From: Enoplolaimus lenunculus
Taxonomy: Eukaryota; Nematoda; Enoplea; Enoplida; Thoracostomopsidae
Direction of reading: 5' to 3'
Assembly (NCBI GenBank): GCA_030248215.1
Contig: JASANG010002151.1
Coordinates: forward strand, 1-64,000
DNA: 64,000 nt
A program made the position numbers and the translations under genes. Shown here one piece after another: positions 10,399 to 21,510 of the stretch. The notes below the pieces were generated by a model that saw only the letters and a program-made list of their open reading frames with translations, had not been told where the DNA came from and made no database searches. How positions within the stretch are numbered: the stretch's first letter is position 1; each line of letters starts with the position of its first letter.

Positions 10399-10621
10399 GA
10401 AGGTTCCGGCTAAAAATACGTCTGGTTCAAAGTCAAATGTGTACCTGCAGATTACCGTGAAATTTTACTTGAACCTTTAAATGAATCCGAATTTAAATTC
10501 TAAAATATAACGGCAAAAATAAACTTCAGCGTATTTAAATCAAATTTTTTGAATTTCAAAAATTCTATGCATTGGCCATGAGGGTATCATCTGTTGAGAA
10601 AGCGTTGTAGAAAAAAATTAA

Positions 10622-10868
10622 ATTTCAGTCAATTGGTTTTAACTCAGACTGAATTGAATCCACTCAGAAGTCTAAGCTCTGAATTCAGTCTTTCATAACT
10701 CAAAATTCTGAATTGTTTGAACTCATTTTGTGTTAATTAATCAACTAATTCGAAATTAAATCAGCTCTGTGTGAGTTTATATTTACTGGTATTAATTCAG
10801 AAATAACCAGAAATGACTAATTCGCTCTCTGAGTTGATTAATCAACTCATCGAAATTTAATACAGTGC
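10622..10868. mobile_element. Family C copy C4, degraded ends
   Basis: Family C interior (TTTTAACTCAGACTGAATTG ... TGAGTTGATTAATCAACTCA) ending AAATTTAATACAGTG; the left CACTG is lost. Confidence 0.6.
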
Positions 10869-11409
10869 TCGTAGACAATCAGTGGTAATTCTGACCATTC
10901 CAAAACATTCATACGATCTAAAACATTGAATATGTATCAACACACAACATTTGTTGGCCATATTAATATTAAGGCTACTATTGCTAATGAATAGGGCTAC
11001 TGCAACCGACGCGGGGCCTTCAAGAATTCCCGATGGATCACATAGTACCTTACTGGCTCATATGGGGCCTCATAGAAGCTCATGGGTGCCTCACAAGTAC
11101 AACCTGGGGCGGTCACTTTATTCCCTTAAAAATTTACAAAAAATCGTCCTATTTTATATATAAGTGCGCCTCTCTGGTACAGAAACTGTGGCGCTATAGC
11201 AAATTTCAATATCGTCATTGTAAAAAATCTTGTTCTCATTCGCTCCGGTCGCGAAATTTCTTCCACTATTTCTTGATATCCCAGTAATTTCTTCACCCCC
11301 CACCCAGTAAATTCACCCTCGTAATCCCCAGAGCCACCCCACCACCTTCCTAAAATACTGATTGTGCCAAGCTTCGGTATCCCACGGGGGGGGGGGGTCG
11401 CGAAGCGTA
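10869..11409. other. No supported gene; poly-G tract
   Basis: Two overlapping short forward frames (from about 10951) lack splice or homology support. An 11-13 base G run ends near 11398. Confidence 0.35.
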
Positions 11410-11627
11410 CACTGTAAATTTGAGTGAGTTGATTTTAACTCAGAATGAGTTGCGTCACTGAGTCTGAGATAGGACTTTCAGAACTCAGAGTTCTGAGTCA
11501 TTAAAACTCACTCTGACTTAACTATTCAACTTATCCGGAATAAACTGAACTGAGAGTAAGAATATTAACTCAGAAATAACTAACTCTCGACCTGAGCTGA
11601 TTTATCAATTCATTGTAATTTACAGTG
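11409..11627. mobile_element. Family C copy C5
   Basis: CACTGTAAATTTGAGTGAGT to GTAATTTACAGTG, about 218 bp; left flank TA. Confidence 0.78.
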
Positions 11628-12020
11628 TGGCTTCTGCATTGATCCGAGGTCGCTAGCTGAAAAATGGCTAAATTTTTTCCATCGTTAAGCTACCATTTCT
11701 CCCGTCAAGGCTTAAAATAACATATATTCGGTGCCGGCTATCGTTTTGCGGTCTCAATGCTGCTTACGGGTTGAAAAATGTGATAAAACTGTCCCGTTCG
11801 ACGGAACCTCAACAGATATTTCAACTTATATTGAGAATTTCAAGTTTGTTTACTGGATTATTATTGTTTGCTAATTGAAATCATTTTAATAAAGCAAATA
11901 GTGTGAAAATTTGAAAATATTTGTTACACAACAGGATTTCAACTGAATGAGTTCTATGCGAACCACCCAGAAGGACCCAATGATGAGCCTTAGCCCCATC
12001 AAAAATACCTTTGAAACGTT
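11628..12020. other. No feature recognised
   Basis: AT-rich sequence without supported frames. Confidence 0.3.
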
Positions 12021-12230
12021 GGCCAATGTAATGAACTCGGGCGGAACAGTATTATAACCATATTCCTAAGCCTAAAGCCTAAGCCTAAGCCTAAGCATAA
12101 AAAAAGAGCACATTCCTAAGCCTAAATCTAAGCCGAAGCTTAAGCCAAGCAAAAAAATTAGTCTGAAGTTTAAACTTGCTCTTTTCTAGTTCCACAGAAC
12201 AACTGTCCGCCCCTGATCTTTATGTGGGCC
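12021..12230 (+). mobile_element. Family A copy A2, perfect 8-bp target duplication
   Basis: GGCCAATGTAATGAACTCGG to TCTTTATGTGGGCC, with GAAACGTT directly on both sides (12013-12020 and 12231-12238). This copy defines the GGCC termini and the hAT-type 8-bp duplication. The core is CCTAAG repeats and carries the usual AGTCTGAAG/TTTAAACTTGCTC right segment. Confidence 0.9.
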
Positions 12231-12365
12231 GAAACGTTTAAACGGCGTCTTTAACATGAAGTCGTTACATGCACCATGCGAAACACAGCCTGGTTAAGCA
12301 TAGCTGGCTACATTTTCGTGACAGGCTTTATATGGTAAACTGCATTTACTTAGTTTAGACCAAAG

Positions 12366-12636
12366 CCTTATTCACATGAGCTAAATTCTTGCAGCAAAAA
12401 CTTGCAATTTCCACTTGCATTTGCAACTTCGGCGGTCTCGAAACAGTTTCGAAGTTTGTCCAAATGGAAATACAATAGCTTCCGTTTGTTACTTGTTTCA
12501 GTTGACTGCAGATTATTGATACAGTGTCATGCTAATGACTCAAAGTGATATTTCTTTGCAAACACGTCTAAAAGTTATTTGACCAAGTTGCAGCTGCGAA
12601 ATCTTTCCCGCAAAAACTTTGCTCGTGTGAATAAGG
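12366..12636. mobile_element. Element G1: inverted-repeat element with GCAAAAACTT/AAGTTGCA motifs
   Basis: The ends CCTTATTCACATGAGC and GCTCGTGTGAATAAGG are inverted copies. The interior is rich in TTGCAAxTT and CAGCAAAAACTTGCA words, the same motif that is tandemly repeated at 29178-29368. Confidence 0.6.
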
Positions 12637-12664
12637 TTAATATTAAATTGATAATTTCAAAGCA

Positions 12665-12894
12665 CACTGTAAATTGCAATGAGTTGATTGATCAATTCAG
12701 CTAGCGAGTTGGTTGTTTCTGAATTACCATCAGTAAACATCAACTCGCTCTGAGTTCAGTTGTCTCTGGGTGAGTTGATTAATTAACTCAGAATGAATTG
12801 AATCAACTCAAAATTCTGAGTTCTGATAGTGCTAACTCAGACTGAGTGATTCAACTCATTCTGAGTTAAAATCAATTCACTGAAATTTGCAGTG
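12665..12894. mobile_element. Family C copy C6
   Basis: CACTGTAAATTGCAATGAGT to ACTGAAATTTGCAGTG, flanked by CA on both sides instead of TA. Confidence 0.8.
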
Positions 12895-12904
12895 CAATTA
12901 AACT

Positions 12905-13214
12905 CGAAGTCGCTAGTTTTATTCCATGCTTCGTGGATACGCGCTTCTGTACCAACCGGACTGGAAAAATTTTATCATTCGACAGAATATACGGTACCCT
13001 GCATAAAGCTAACAAAGGACTCTTAGTCTTAGGCATAAAACAAAAATTTAGGATTTCACTTGAAGATTGTATTTTAGACGAAACATTAGCGAAATTTTTC
13101 TCAAAGTGCAATTTTTCATTGGCTGCTTCAGTAATTAATTATTTTAAGCATTTTTTTGTTAATTTACTATTTAGCATTCAAGCTGTAGTGTTTACTCAGC
13201 ACGATCATGACTGA
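12905..13214 (+). CDS. Unrecognised open frame, possible terminal exon
   Basis: The 330 bp between elements C6 and E1 hold an open frame of about 100 codons (FVDTRFCTNRTGKILSF ... QAVVFTQHDHD) ending TGA at 13212. A CTAG acceptor is possible near 12918. Scattered Cys and low Asn/Lys bias make coding plausible, but no family is recognised and the reverse frame is also partly open. Confidence 0.25.
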
Positions 13215-13224
13215 GAAGCGTTTA

Positions 13225-13649
13225 CTGTAGTGACCCAAATAAGAGCCTGCGTGTAATAAGAGGAGGTCTCCATTTTGAGTCATAATCAATTGGAGTCGGT
13301 AGCTCTAATAAGAGTCCGTAAGTGGATAGAGTCCCTAAACCCGAATTAGAGTTCATAAATGTCAATTATCTCTAATTGCAGCACATACATGACTCCAGGA
13401 CCAAATAAAGTCGAGTTCGAAACTTTAATGGATACTTAAATTTTGAAAGTACATTCCTAAGTATAACTTTGCATTATCGGTCAAGCTTTTGATACAACGC
13501 AAATTAACGTTTAATTCAACGAATAGTTGCAATACAATATATATCAACAAGGAAAGGTGGCGTAAGGATGGTTAAAAATTAATTACAGTCCGTTACCATC
13601 TTGAGAGGCCAAATAAATATCCTTCCCTCTCTTATTCGGGTCACTACAG
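13225..13649. mobile_element. Family E copy E1 (CTGTAGTGACCC ends)
   Basis: Inverted ends CTGTAGTGACCCAAATAAGA and TCTTATTCGGGTCACTACAG enclose about 385 bp with repeated words AATAAGAG, GAGTCC. No coding frame. Copies also lie at 36224 and 52525. Confidence 0.8.
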
Positions 13650-13830
13650 CACTATCACAGTTCAGCTTTATCAGCTAGATGCTGTAACTCAAAAGATTCT
13701 CAAATATTATTAATCTTAAGAGTGCAAATTTTTTCGGACATATTCCTTACATCTCAAAGCAACAATTAAATTGTGTTATATTTTTATTAACATTATTTGT
13801 TTTATTCTTATTATTTTTATTTTTTATTTA

Positions 13831-14121
13831 TCATTCAGTGTTGTTGTTGTTGTTTTTGTTTTTGCTACGAGCGATGACACACGTTCGATGTAGAAATTGT
13901 TTACGGATCAACGGAAGTTGCTTCATCGATTGTTCAGCTGGTTGATTACGAGGACATTGTTTTAAGCAATTTCGAATGATCAAGTATAAATCACAGTTTT
14001 TTGCCAATATTTTCGCCGAAACACGCGATGCTGGACATTTTGTTTCGTCACATTCGGTTGCTTGAACTAAAATATTACAGACACCGTCTGATTGGATGCA
14101 TAGACAAGTGTCGCTACGCAT
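13831..14121 (-). CDS. Cys-rich terminal exon of a possible secreted protein
   Basis: A reverse frame reads SDTCLCIQSDGVCNILVQ, TECDETKCPAS, LIIRNCLKQCPRN, then a basic Asn-rich tail and a stop near 13831. GCGTAG just inside its ATG could be an acceptor, giving an exon 14113-13831. Several AATAAA words follow the stop (below 13830). The CxxxC-type pairs resemble the CPG4-like protein at 8248-9774, but I could not find an upstream exon. Element F1 abuts its 5' side. Confidence 0.4.
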   Translation of the reverse strand: MRSDTCLCIQSDGVCNILVQATECDETKCPASRVSAKILAKNCDLYLIIRNCLKQCPRNQPAEQSMKQLPLIRKQFLHRTCVIARSKNKNNNNNTE

Positions 14122-14180
14122 TTGCCCGTATTCTCAAATGTGTGTAGCATCTATCACCAGCTGGCAAATATAGGTCCTCT
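14122..14180. mobile_element. Family F fragment F1
   Basis: TATTCTCAAATGTGTGTAGC with the following CATCTATCACCAG; only one end remains, touching the Cys-rich exon. Confidence 0.6.
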
Positions 14181-14278
14181 TATGTTAAAACTAATGCAAC
14201 GATAGCAACAAAAATTTAGCACATATAGATTTGAATCAGTCTACTGCTATTTAAATTTATCAATCATCAGACACTCCG

Positions 14279-14522
14279 CACAGTAAATTTCAATGAGTTG
14301 ATTAATCAATTCATCTAGCGAGTTGGTTATTTCTGAGTTAATAACAGTAAACTTTAACTCACTCTGAGTTGCGTTGATTATCGCTCTGAGTTGAGTTGAC
14401 TCTGAGTGAGTTGATTAAGAGTGAATTGAATCAACTCAAAATTCTGAGTTCTGATAGTACTATCTCAGTCTGAGTGATTCAACTCATTCTGAGTTAAAAT
14501 TAACTCACTGAAATTTACAGTG
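14279..14522. mobile_element. Family C copy C7
   Basis: CACAGTAAATTTCAATGAGT to ACTGAAATTTACAGTG, flanked by CG on both sides. Confidence 0.8.
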
Positions 14523-14716
14523 CGGCAAGAATACGGTTCCTAGTCTTAATATTAAAAGGCATCGAATCACGTCTTATGATTGTAAAGTCTCAATTAAAAT
14601 TGTTATACTCAATTTAGCTTGGCATTTAGCACCGATAAAGTAGCGGAAAAAGTTTCGGAGTGTGCCGATTGGTTTAAATTCCATTTTAGTTCAGCCAGTA
14701 CAAAATTGTGACGTAT

Positions 14717-14940
14717 GACCGCATTCTCAAATCTATGTAGCAACTATCACCAGTTGATGATCGATCTTGAAACTGTCGAATCAGTAAACGGCCAGCTTCG
14801 AAAGTCGGCACATTTTTCAGATTTGATTTGTTCTTTTTCTATACAAATTTTGAATTCTAAAAAACAACAGGGGTTCGACAGTTTGAAAACCTATCAGTAA
14901 TTGCTAAAATAGGTGCTATACGCATTTGAGAATATGGCTC
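14717..14940. mobile_element. Family F copy F2
   Basis: Inverted ends GCATTCTCAAATCTATGTAG and GCTATACGCATTTGAGAATATG, about 220 bp; the interior reads through as a short open frame that is not a gene. Confidence 0.7.
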
Positions 14941-15416
14941 ATAGTGTAAGCAAATTATTATCAATGAAGCACATAGAAGCGACAAAAATATATCACATTT
15001 TAACTAAGTTTGTAGTTTGTGATACAGTTTATACGTGGTTTACTTGAATTTTCACCGCCGTGCGGAATTTCACACCGGATATCGACGCTTGCTTAATTGG
15101 AACCATCCAAAATTTTTCAAACGACAGATGCGTTTTTCGAGAACGTAAGTAACGTGGATGCCTTACTATTTTAACAAAATAATGTTACTGCAAATTTCGA
15201 TTAGTGTACGACGCTGTCGGTAGCCGCTGTGAAATTTCACACGGCGGTGAAAATTAAAGTAAACCATGCATTAAACTTACCAATGGTTCTCCATAACTGG
15301 CAAAATGTCACCAAAGTTAAAATTAGTAACACTCGATTCATAGTTTAATTTTTAAACTTCAACTATAACAAATCCAAAACATTTGCCTATTTTATTCTGA
15401 GAGCCGTTTCAAGTGG
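14941..15416. other. Stretch with one inverted pair, no gene
   Basis: AAATTTCACACCGG... and CCGCCGTGCGGAATTTCACA words near 15056 recur in inverted form near 15228 (GTGAAATTTCACACGGCGGT), and TGGTTTACTTGAATTTTCACC near 15037 pairs with GGTGAAAATTAAAGTAAACCA near 15246, so 15035-15268 is probably another short fold-back element. Confidence 0.45.
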
Positions 15417-15618
15417 GGCCAATGTAAAGAACAGGGGCGGAACAGTATTATAAGCATATTTCTAAGCCTAAGCCTTAGCCTAAACCTAAGCGTAAAGAAT
15501 GAACATATTCCTAAGCCTAACATAAGCCTAAGCCAAGCCAAAACATTAGTCTAAAGCTGAAGCTTACTCTATTATAATCCCACACAAAAACTGTCCGCCC
15601 CTGATCTTTACATGAGCC
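15417..15618 (+). mobile_element. Family A copy A3
   Basis: GGCCAATGTAAAGAACAGGG to CTTTACATGAGCC. Flanks TCAAGTGG / AAAAGTGA are a decayed 8-bp duplication. Confidence 0.85.
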
Positions 15619-15711
15619 AAAAGTGATTTGAAATTTTACACATGAATCAATTGGAAACAATTTATTTCGGGCTTATGTGCGTTTATTGGGTAAGATAGAG
15701 AGTAGCAAATA

Positions 15712-16318
15712 ATTACTGCGGTAACCCGTATACAGAGCCGAGATAATAAGATACTCACGGATTCTCTATTGTGAGCCTAAATCAATAGAAGTCTATTTAA
15801 CCAGTTAGACTCATTAAATGGATGGAGTCCAAAGTTAATAATTAGTCCCTAAATGTCAATTAAGCCTAATAAGGTTGTGCAAATGCTTCCTGTACCGAAT
15901 TATATACAGTACATAACTTGATTGATAAACTCAAAGTATAATGATGTGTATATTAATAATAATTAAAGGTGTGTGGGTCAAATAATTGAAGCTGAGTTCG
16001 TTAGTACCATAAAAAATTTGCCCGTTTTGTAATAAGTTTAATATAACTGAGACGAGATTCCTGTAGCTTTCATAAAACAGACACAGAAACGCAAACGTAT
16101 GTCCGGATACCGTTCAGCACTTCCGGTATCTTCTTATAGAGAAACTCTGCGCAATCTGTGTACTGTAGTGAAAAAACACCCGGCATCCGCTTATGAGCAA
16201 TTTCGCGCAAACTGTCTACTGTTGTGAAAAAAATTAGACACGGGTGACTGATATTTATTTGCCTCTAACGACAGCCGAAATTTATTTTCATCTTCACCCT
16301 TGTTATTCAGGCCACTAC
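15712..16318. mobile_element. Family E copy E4, degraded and interrupted
   Basis: Left end CTGCGGTAACCCGTATACAG and right end TTATTCAGGCCACTAC are weak versions of the E termini. The interior shares ATTTATTTGCCTCT and GATGGAGTCC words with E1-E2. Extra GTACTGTAGTGAAAAA sequence near 16161 suggests a second end or insertion. Confidence 0.4.
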
Positions 16319-16414
16319 AATACGCCGGAATAATACACAATGCGTCGTGTTTAAACGGATGTATTGTAATTAACCATTTTAAACCAAATTTTCCACTGGT
16401 ATGCAATTTTACCA

Positions 16415-16533
16415 ACAGGCAAAGCCTAAGAATGAGTTTACGCCTAAGCGTATGCAAAAATAATCCAAAGTTTAAGCTTACTTTATTGCAGTCCAGCAGA
16501 AGAACGTTCCGCTCCTGATCTTTACATGAGCCA
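16415..16533 (+). mobile_element. Family A fragment A4 (left end missing)
   Basis: From AAAGCCTAAGAATGAG through GCAGTCCAGCAGAAGAACG to CTTTACATGAGCC. Confidence 0.7.
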
Positions 16534-16829
16534 AACTTCTAAACGAAACTGGTTAAAAATCCAAATATACCTGTAGATACATAGCAACTTTTTCGCATAT
16601 TTTGCTATTTAGATATTCATTTACACTTAAGTACAATCCCAAACTGTACAAATAAACCGCACAAACATTTAAAAATGAATTTTGGTTTGGTTTATAAATT
16701 TAAATATATTATTGGTATAAAAGCTATTTGTCGCCTGAACGCTTTGCTACATTTAGCAACATATTATACCATCTTCGCCAAACTGAAAAAATTTCAAAAC
16801 TTTTTAGTCCGAAGCTTACAAAACAACTA
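16534..16829. other. No feature recognised
   Basis: AT-rich sequence between elements A4 and C8. Confidence 0.3.
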
Positions 16830-17084
16830 CACTGTAAATTCCAACGAGTTAATTATTCAACTCAGACGGAAAGTTAGTTATTTCTCAGTTAATAACAGTA
16901 AACTTCAACTCACTCCGAGTTGAGTTGATTCTCACTGTGAGTTGAGTTGACTCCGGGGGAGATGACTAATTAAACCATAACGAGTTGAATCAACTCAGAA
17001 TTGTGAGTTTTGATAGTCCTAACTCATACTAAGTAATTCAACTCATTCTGAGTTAAAATCATCAACTCAATAAAATTTACAGTG
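16830..17084. mobile_element. Family C copy C8
   Basis: CACTGTAAATTCCAACGAGT to AAAATTTACAGTG, TA on both flanks. Confidence 0.82.
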
Positions 17085-17377
17085 TACATTCAATATAAAC
17101 CTAAAACATTAAATGAAGGAAAATGTGACTATTTGAGATAATTTTAGCTTCTTGGAAGCATATGAGCCATTATTTTCTAGAATGTCTAGTAATTTTGTCG
17201 TTCAATTTTATACATTAGCACAGAATATTACAAATTGGTTAAACAAATACAGTGTCTGCTTGCACCCCACTTATAAATAAATTAAGTTTTTATTAAAATG
17301 GCGATTTTACTAACGGTTTGTAGATATGACTGTTTTCGGCGTTGAACAAAGATTACAAAATCGACAACTAATTGATT
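17085..17377. other. No feature recognised
   Basis: AT-rich spacer between two family C copies. Confidence 0.3.
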
Positions 17378-17378
17378 A

Positions 17379-17631
17379 CACTGTAAATTCCAGTGAGTTA
17401 ATTTTAACTCAGAATGAGTTGAATCGCTCAGTCTATGTTAGGACTATCACAAATCACAATGGTGAGTTTATTCAACTCATCGCAATTTAATTCATCACCT
17501 CATCCGGAGTCAACTTGACTCATAGAGAGAATCAACTCAACTCAGAGTGAGCTAAAGCTTTACTGTTATTAACTCAGAAATAACTAACGTTCGGTAGGAG
17601 TTGATTAATTAATTCACTGGAATTTAGAGTG
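17379..17631. mobile_element. Family C copy C9
   Basis: CACTGTAAATTCCAGTGAGT to TGGAATTTAGAGTG, TA on both flanks. Confidence 0.82.
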
Positions 17632-17782
17632 TAAGCTTGAATACTTACAGTGTTTTAAGCAATTTACAAGGGCGCAACATACAAATATGTATCCATAGTC
17701 GATTTAAATACACTCTGCTGTGCGAGTCTTTATAAATTCTCTAATTAATTGTCGCGTTTTGTCAATTCTTGAAAAGTGTTGT

Positions 17783-17924
17783 GACCAATGTATAGAACTG
17801 GGCCGCAGCACTAGCATATTCCTAAGCCTAAGCCTAAGCGTAAGAACGAGCTTTTACTTAAGCCTGAGCAAAAAAGATTAGTTTGAAGCCTTAGCTTACT
17901 CTATTGCAGTCCGATAGAAACACG
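17783..17924 (+). mobile_element. Family A copy A5, right end lost at element B2
   Basis: GACCAATGTATAGAACTGGG is the start of the GTATAG subfamily of A. The core runs to GCAGTCCGATAGAAACACG, where B2 begins; the A terminus GTTCCGCC... is not found beyond B2. Confidence 0.7.
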
Positions 17925-18107
17925 GGCCAATGTTACTTTTAGGGCCGTAACAGTAGATTAAGCGTACCCCTAAGCCTAATCCTAAGCGTTGCAAAATCGT
18001 ATTTCTAAGCCTAAGGCTAAGAGTAAGCAAAAATGTATTCTAGCAAGTAAGCCTGCTCTTTTACATACCCACCAGAAACCGGGACGGCCATAAAACTAAC
18101 ATGGGCC
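17925..18107 (+). mobile_element. Family B copy B2 inserted in or against A5
   Basis: GGCCAATGTTACTTTTAGGG to CTAACATGGGCC. Flanks GAAACACG / GAAAATCG are a near 8-bp duplication, so B2 landed in the terminal region of A5. Confidence 0.82.
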
Positions 18108-18204
18108 GAAAATCGCGTGCTTTTAACGGACAAAAAGTGTTGTAACATTTGGACAACCAGTCGTAGTGGGACTACATGTTTTGAGCGAATCTCGAACACA
18201 CGTA

Positions 18205-18445
18205 AGCAGTTAATCAAATATGCAAATTAGTTATTAGCTAACTATTCATTTATTGGTTTTGGATGTTTGTAAACAATTTATTCAGATTCCTCTCATTGAA
18301 AAACCCTAAAGTAACCCTAATAATTTGAGAAATAATTGAAACAGCCATTATTTAGGCTTATCAATTAAGCAAATATGCAAACTAGCTATTAGCTAACTAT
18401 TCGATAATCGGTTTTCAAGATTTGTAGACACAATAATGAAATGAT
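18205..18445 (+). repeat. Diverged direct duplication of about 75 bp
   Basis: The segment with ATATGCAAATTAGTTATTAG at 18219 and the segment with ATATGCAAACTAGCTATTAG at 18371 align over about 75 bp, 150 bp apart. Both continue TAACTATTC ... GGTTTT. Confidence 0.6.
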
Positions 18446-19785
18446 GAGTTTTGTGCAATTTAGCAACAATTTTTGCATTTGGAGTCTTCGACTCTTGCGA
18501 CTTATTAATATTAATGTTCGTGGTTTTAAAACATAGTGAAATATACTCATATATCATATGTCATGACCTTTTCGCTTAATATAAACGGTAAATTTTTGTA
18601 AAATTTAAAGCACAATGATTCGTGAATCAAAGATTTTTGTCAACGACTAGAAAAGTTAAATACGTCTAAGACTTAGAGTGACTTGAAAAGCTGTCGAACA
18701 CGCAAATAATGTTTCCGTTTGCGAAGGGGCAGTGTTTTGCAATCAGCGCAGTACGTAAACTGCAATTGCAGTTTAAATCGTATCGCAGAAACGCACACGA
18801 GACGCAATATATGTATATAAGCAGTTTTGCAAACGTTGATTCAAAATTACGGTGGGAACGGATGTACAGAAGTGATGTCGTTCTCAAATCATATTTATTT
18901 GCAGTAAATACGAAAGTTTTCTCAACAATTTAAGAGTGAAAATTTTAAGCTATGTAAAATATAATTTTTTTATTCAGTTTTAACAGAATTTGGCGTTAAT
19001 AATTTGAAACGGTAACTAAGCGTACCCTTTGAATTTAAGCGATTGTTGTTTCCGAAAAATTTGCTAAATCCACACAAATCGCTCTGTGTGATCCTTGAAA
19101 CTTAAACTTTTTTAAATCTTAAGTAGTTTTTAATTGAAACGCAAGTCAACAAAATTTTCGCTTTTAATTTTAGTGTATCTTTATTAAGTGCTCATCTGCT
19201 CGAGTTACGTCAGAGATGTATTTTGCAGAAACTATGCGGATAGTAACAATAACGGAAACGGATAGTGATCAAAATAGCGGAAACGGAGACGAAAAACGTA
19301 TATTTAAGTATGTTGTATTTTTCTTGCCAACGCAATTGACGTTTGCATATATGTACCGGTGTTTAAAAAATTTGAACAAAAACGAATGGCGACTGCATCG
19401 AAATTTTTACAGCTTTGGTTGAATTTTGTAATTTGTATTTCGTTTCGTCTCTTTACAACATATCTGCAACGAAAAATTGCGAGATACATACGTGATTTAT
19501 TACTAATTTTAAATGTAAAAATAACAAAATTGAAAACGAAAACGGACACCGAGATGTACCGGAAACGGATATTACCGGTACATCGTGGTATTTTGAAATG
19601 CACACCACCTATCGCTAGTAATCAACTAGCAACCGTCAGAGTCTGTCTGCAGCACCGGCAGAAACGGGCTCTCCGGCTTTTAGGCAAATTTTATTGAACT
19701 CTTGGTTGTTGCATTTTTCGCTTGCTCGTGTTACCAACTTTCCCCATTGTGACGGATTGAGCTTGACTCATTCGCGATTTCTTTA
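18446..19785. other. No supported gene; CGGAAACGGATA words
   Basis: Short open frames on both strands without splice or family support. The motif CGGAAACGGATA or variants recurs near 19250, 19275 and 19560, and a TGTACCGG word occurs at 19353 and 19555; possibly a decayed fold-back element at 19225-19600. Confidence 0.3.
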
Positions 19786-19793
19786 CGAATCAC

Positions 19794-20128
19794 GGTCCAT
19801 GTTACTTTAAACGGCGTTCATGTTTCAGGTGGGTCTAATAAAGAGTAGATTTAGATTCTAGATTACATTTTTTTGTTTAGGCTTAAGCTTAGGCTTAGGA
19901 ACACATTTTTGCAACGTTTAGGCTTAGGATTAGGAACCCATTTTTGCAACGCTTAGGCTTAGGCTTAGGAACACATTTTTGCAACGCTTAGTCTTAGGCG
20001 TAGGAACACATTTTTGCAACGCGTAGGCGTATGCTTAGGAACACATTTTTGCAACGCTTAAGCTTAGGCTTAGGAACACATGTTTGCAATGCTTAGGCAC
20101 TGTTACGCCCCTAAAAATAACATTGGCA
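19794..20128 (-). mobile_element. Family B copy B3, expanded, perfect 8-bp duplication
   Basis: Ends GGTCCATGTTACTTTAAACG and CTAAAAATAACATTGG. CGAATCAC on both sides (19786-19793, 20129-20136). The core has about six tandem units of roughly 35 bp (TTAGGCTTAGGAACACATTT then TTGCAACG), so this copy is about 150 bp longer than its relatives. Confidence 0.88.
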
Positions 20129-20136
20129 CGAATCAC

Positions 20137-20435
20137 TCACTGTTTTAACCCGCTGAGAGACCGAATTCTAGACTTTTATGTATAACAAACAAAACCTAAG
20201 CACAAATGATAAAACATATTTGTATATTGCAAACCCCTATTGGATCAATTTCGTTATAATAACAGTTTAAGCATGTAGACAGTTAGGCTGATTAATTCGA
20301 AGGAGCCGTTTCTCATTATATAGCGTAGATATCATCACGTAACATTAAATATAGGTTTATTGGCTTGTTCCGCTAATGAGCGTGGACTGTCCATTCAAAT
20401 TGTTGCCATCTGTATATTTTTATGCTCATAAACAT
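20137..20435. other. No feature recognised
   Basis: AT-rich spacer. Confidence 0.3.
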
Positions 20436-20803
20436 CACTGCAAAAAATGGTGAGTCAAATTGACTCTCTCCGAAATAGGCTTTTTTTGGACTACACAAAC
20501 TGAGTCAAAATTCGTGAATTCGACGACAGTCAAATTGATTCTCTCCGAAATAGGATTTTCCGGACTAGACAAACTGAGTCAAAATTCGTGAATTCGACGA
20601 CAGTCAAATTGATTCTCTCCGAAATAGGATTTTCCGGACTAGACAAACTGAGTCAAAATTCGACACCGCCAGAGTCAAATTCGACTCACTGAGTCGCTCC
20701 GTGAGTCGAATTTGATTCTGGCGGAGTCGAATTTGACTCAGTTTGTGTAGTCCAGAAAAGCCTATTTCGGAGAGAGTCAATTTGACTCAGCATTTTTTGC
20801 AGT
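20436..20803. mobile_element. Family D copy D2 with internal tandem duplication
   Basis: CACTGCAAAAAATGGTGAGT to CAGCATTTTTTGCAGTA. The left arm is lengthened by a second copy of a 72-bp block (GTGAATTCGACGACAGTC... at 20512 and again at 20585), so the hairpin arms are unequal. Confidence 0.82.
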
Positions 20804-21014
20804 ACATATCATTTCTACATATGTTGACAGGTGGGTCAAATGAAGTTGAAGCTTGTCAATTTCGTTGAATCATTTGGATGACATACAAAATTGTTTCTAA
20901 AGGTTCAAAAACTTTTCTGGGCACGTTGAGTTTCTCCTGCCCCCCTGTTTTTGCTACACGACATTATCTGTCTAACATTACTGTGATAAATATTGAGTTA
21001 TGCTTAATTTTGAA
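20804..21014. other. No feature recognised
   Basis: AT-rich spacer. Confidence 0.3.
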
Positions 21015-21200
21015 GGCCAATGTTGCTTTTAGGGGCGTAACAGTAGATTAAGCGCATTCCTATAAGCCTAAGCCTAAACCTAAGCGTTACAAAAGTGTGC
21101 TCCTTAACCTAAGCCTAAGCGAAAAAATTTAATTTATAATCTAAACCTACTTTTTATAGACCAACCAGAAACCTGGACGCCAATAAAAGTAACATGGGCC
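21015..21200 (+). mobile_element. Family B copy B4
   Basis: GGCCAATGTTGCTTTTAGGG to AAAAGTAACATGGGCC, with CCTAAGCCTAAACCTAAGCG core and TGGACGCC subterminal block. Confidence 0.82.
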
Positions 21201-21510
21201 AGTTTTAGCATCATTATACGAAATAACACAATTATTTTAATAACAAAAGTAAAGCCTACATATGCATTAGTACCAAGACGTGGATGCTTAATAAGAAAAT
21301 GAATTTTGCAGGTAATTTTTTGGTTTTGACTTTAGCGATACACCGGATATTTTCGGTAAAATCAAAAGGATATCGGTTAAAATAAACAGTATAGCTTAGA
21401 AAAATCAACTCGTTAAGCTTTTGGCTTTATACCTTTTGGGTAAGCATAGACCTGAGAGTACGGTAGTACCGGTTCTATCATATCGCGTCACGCGACATTT
21501 TGCCTAAACA
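21201..21510. other. No feature recognised
   Basis: AT-rich spacer. Confidence 0.3.

Noticed and set aside
10951-11287. Two overlapping forward frames
   Set aside because: No recognisable domain and no consistent splice sites.
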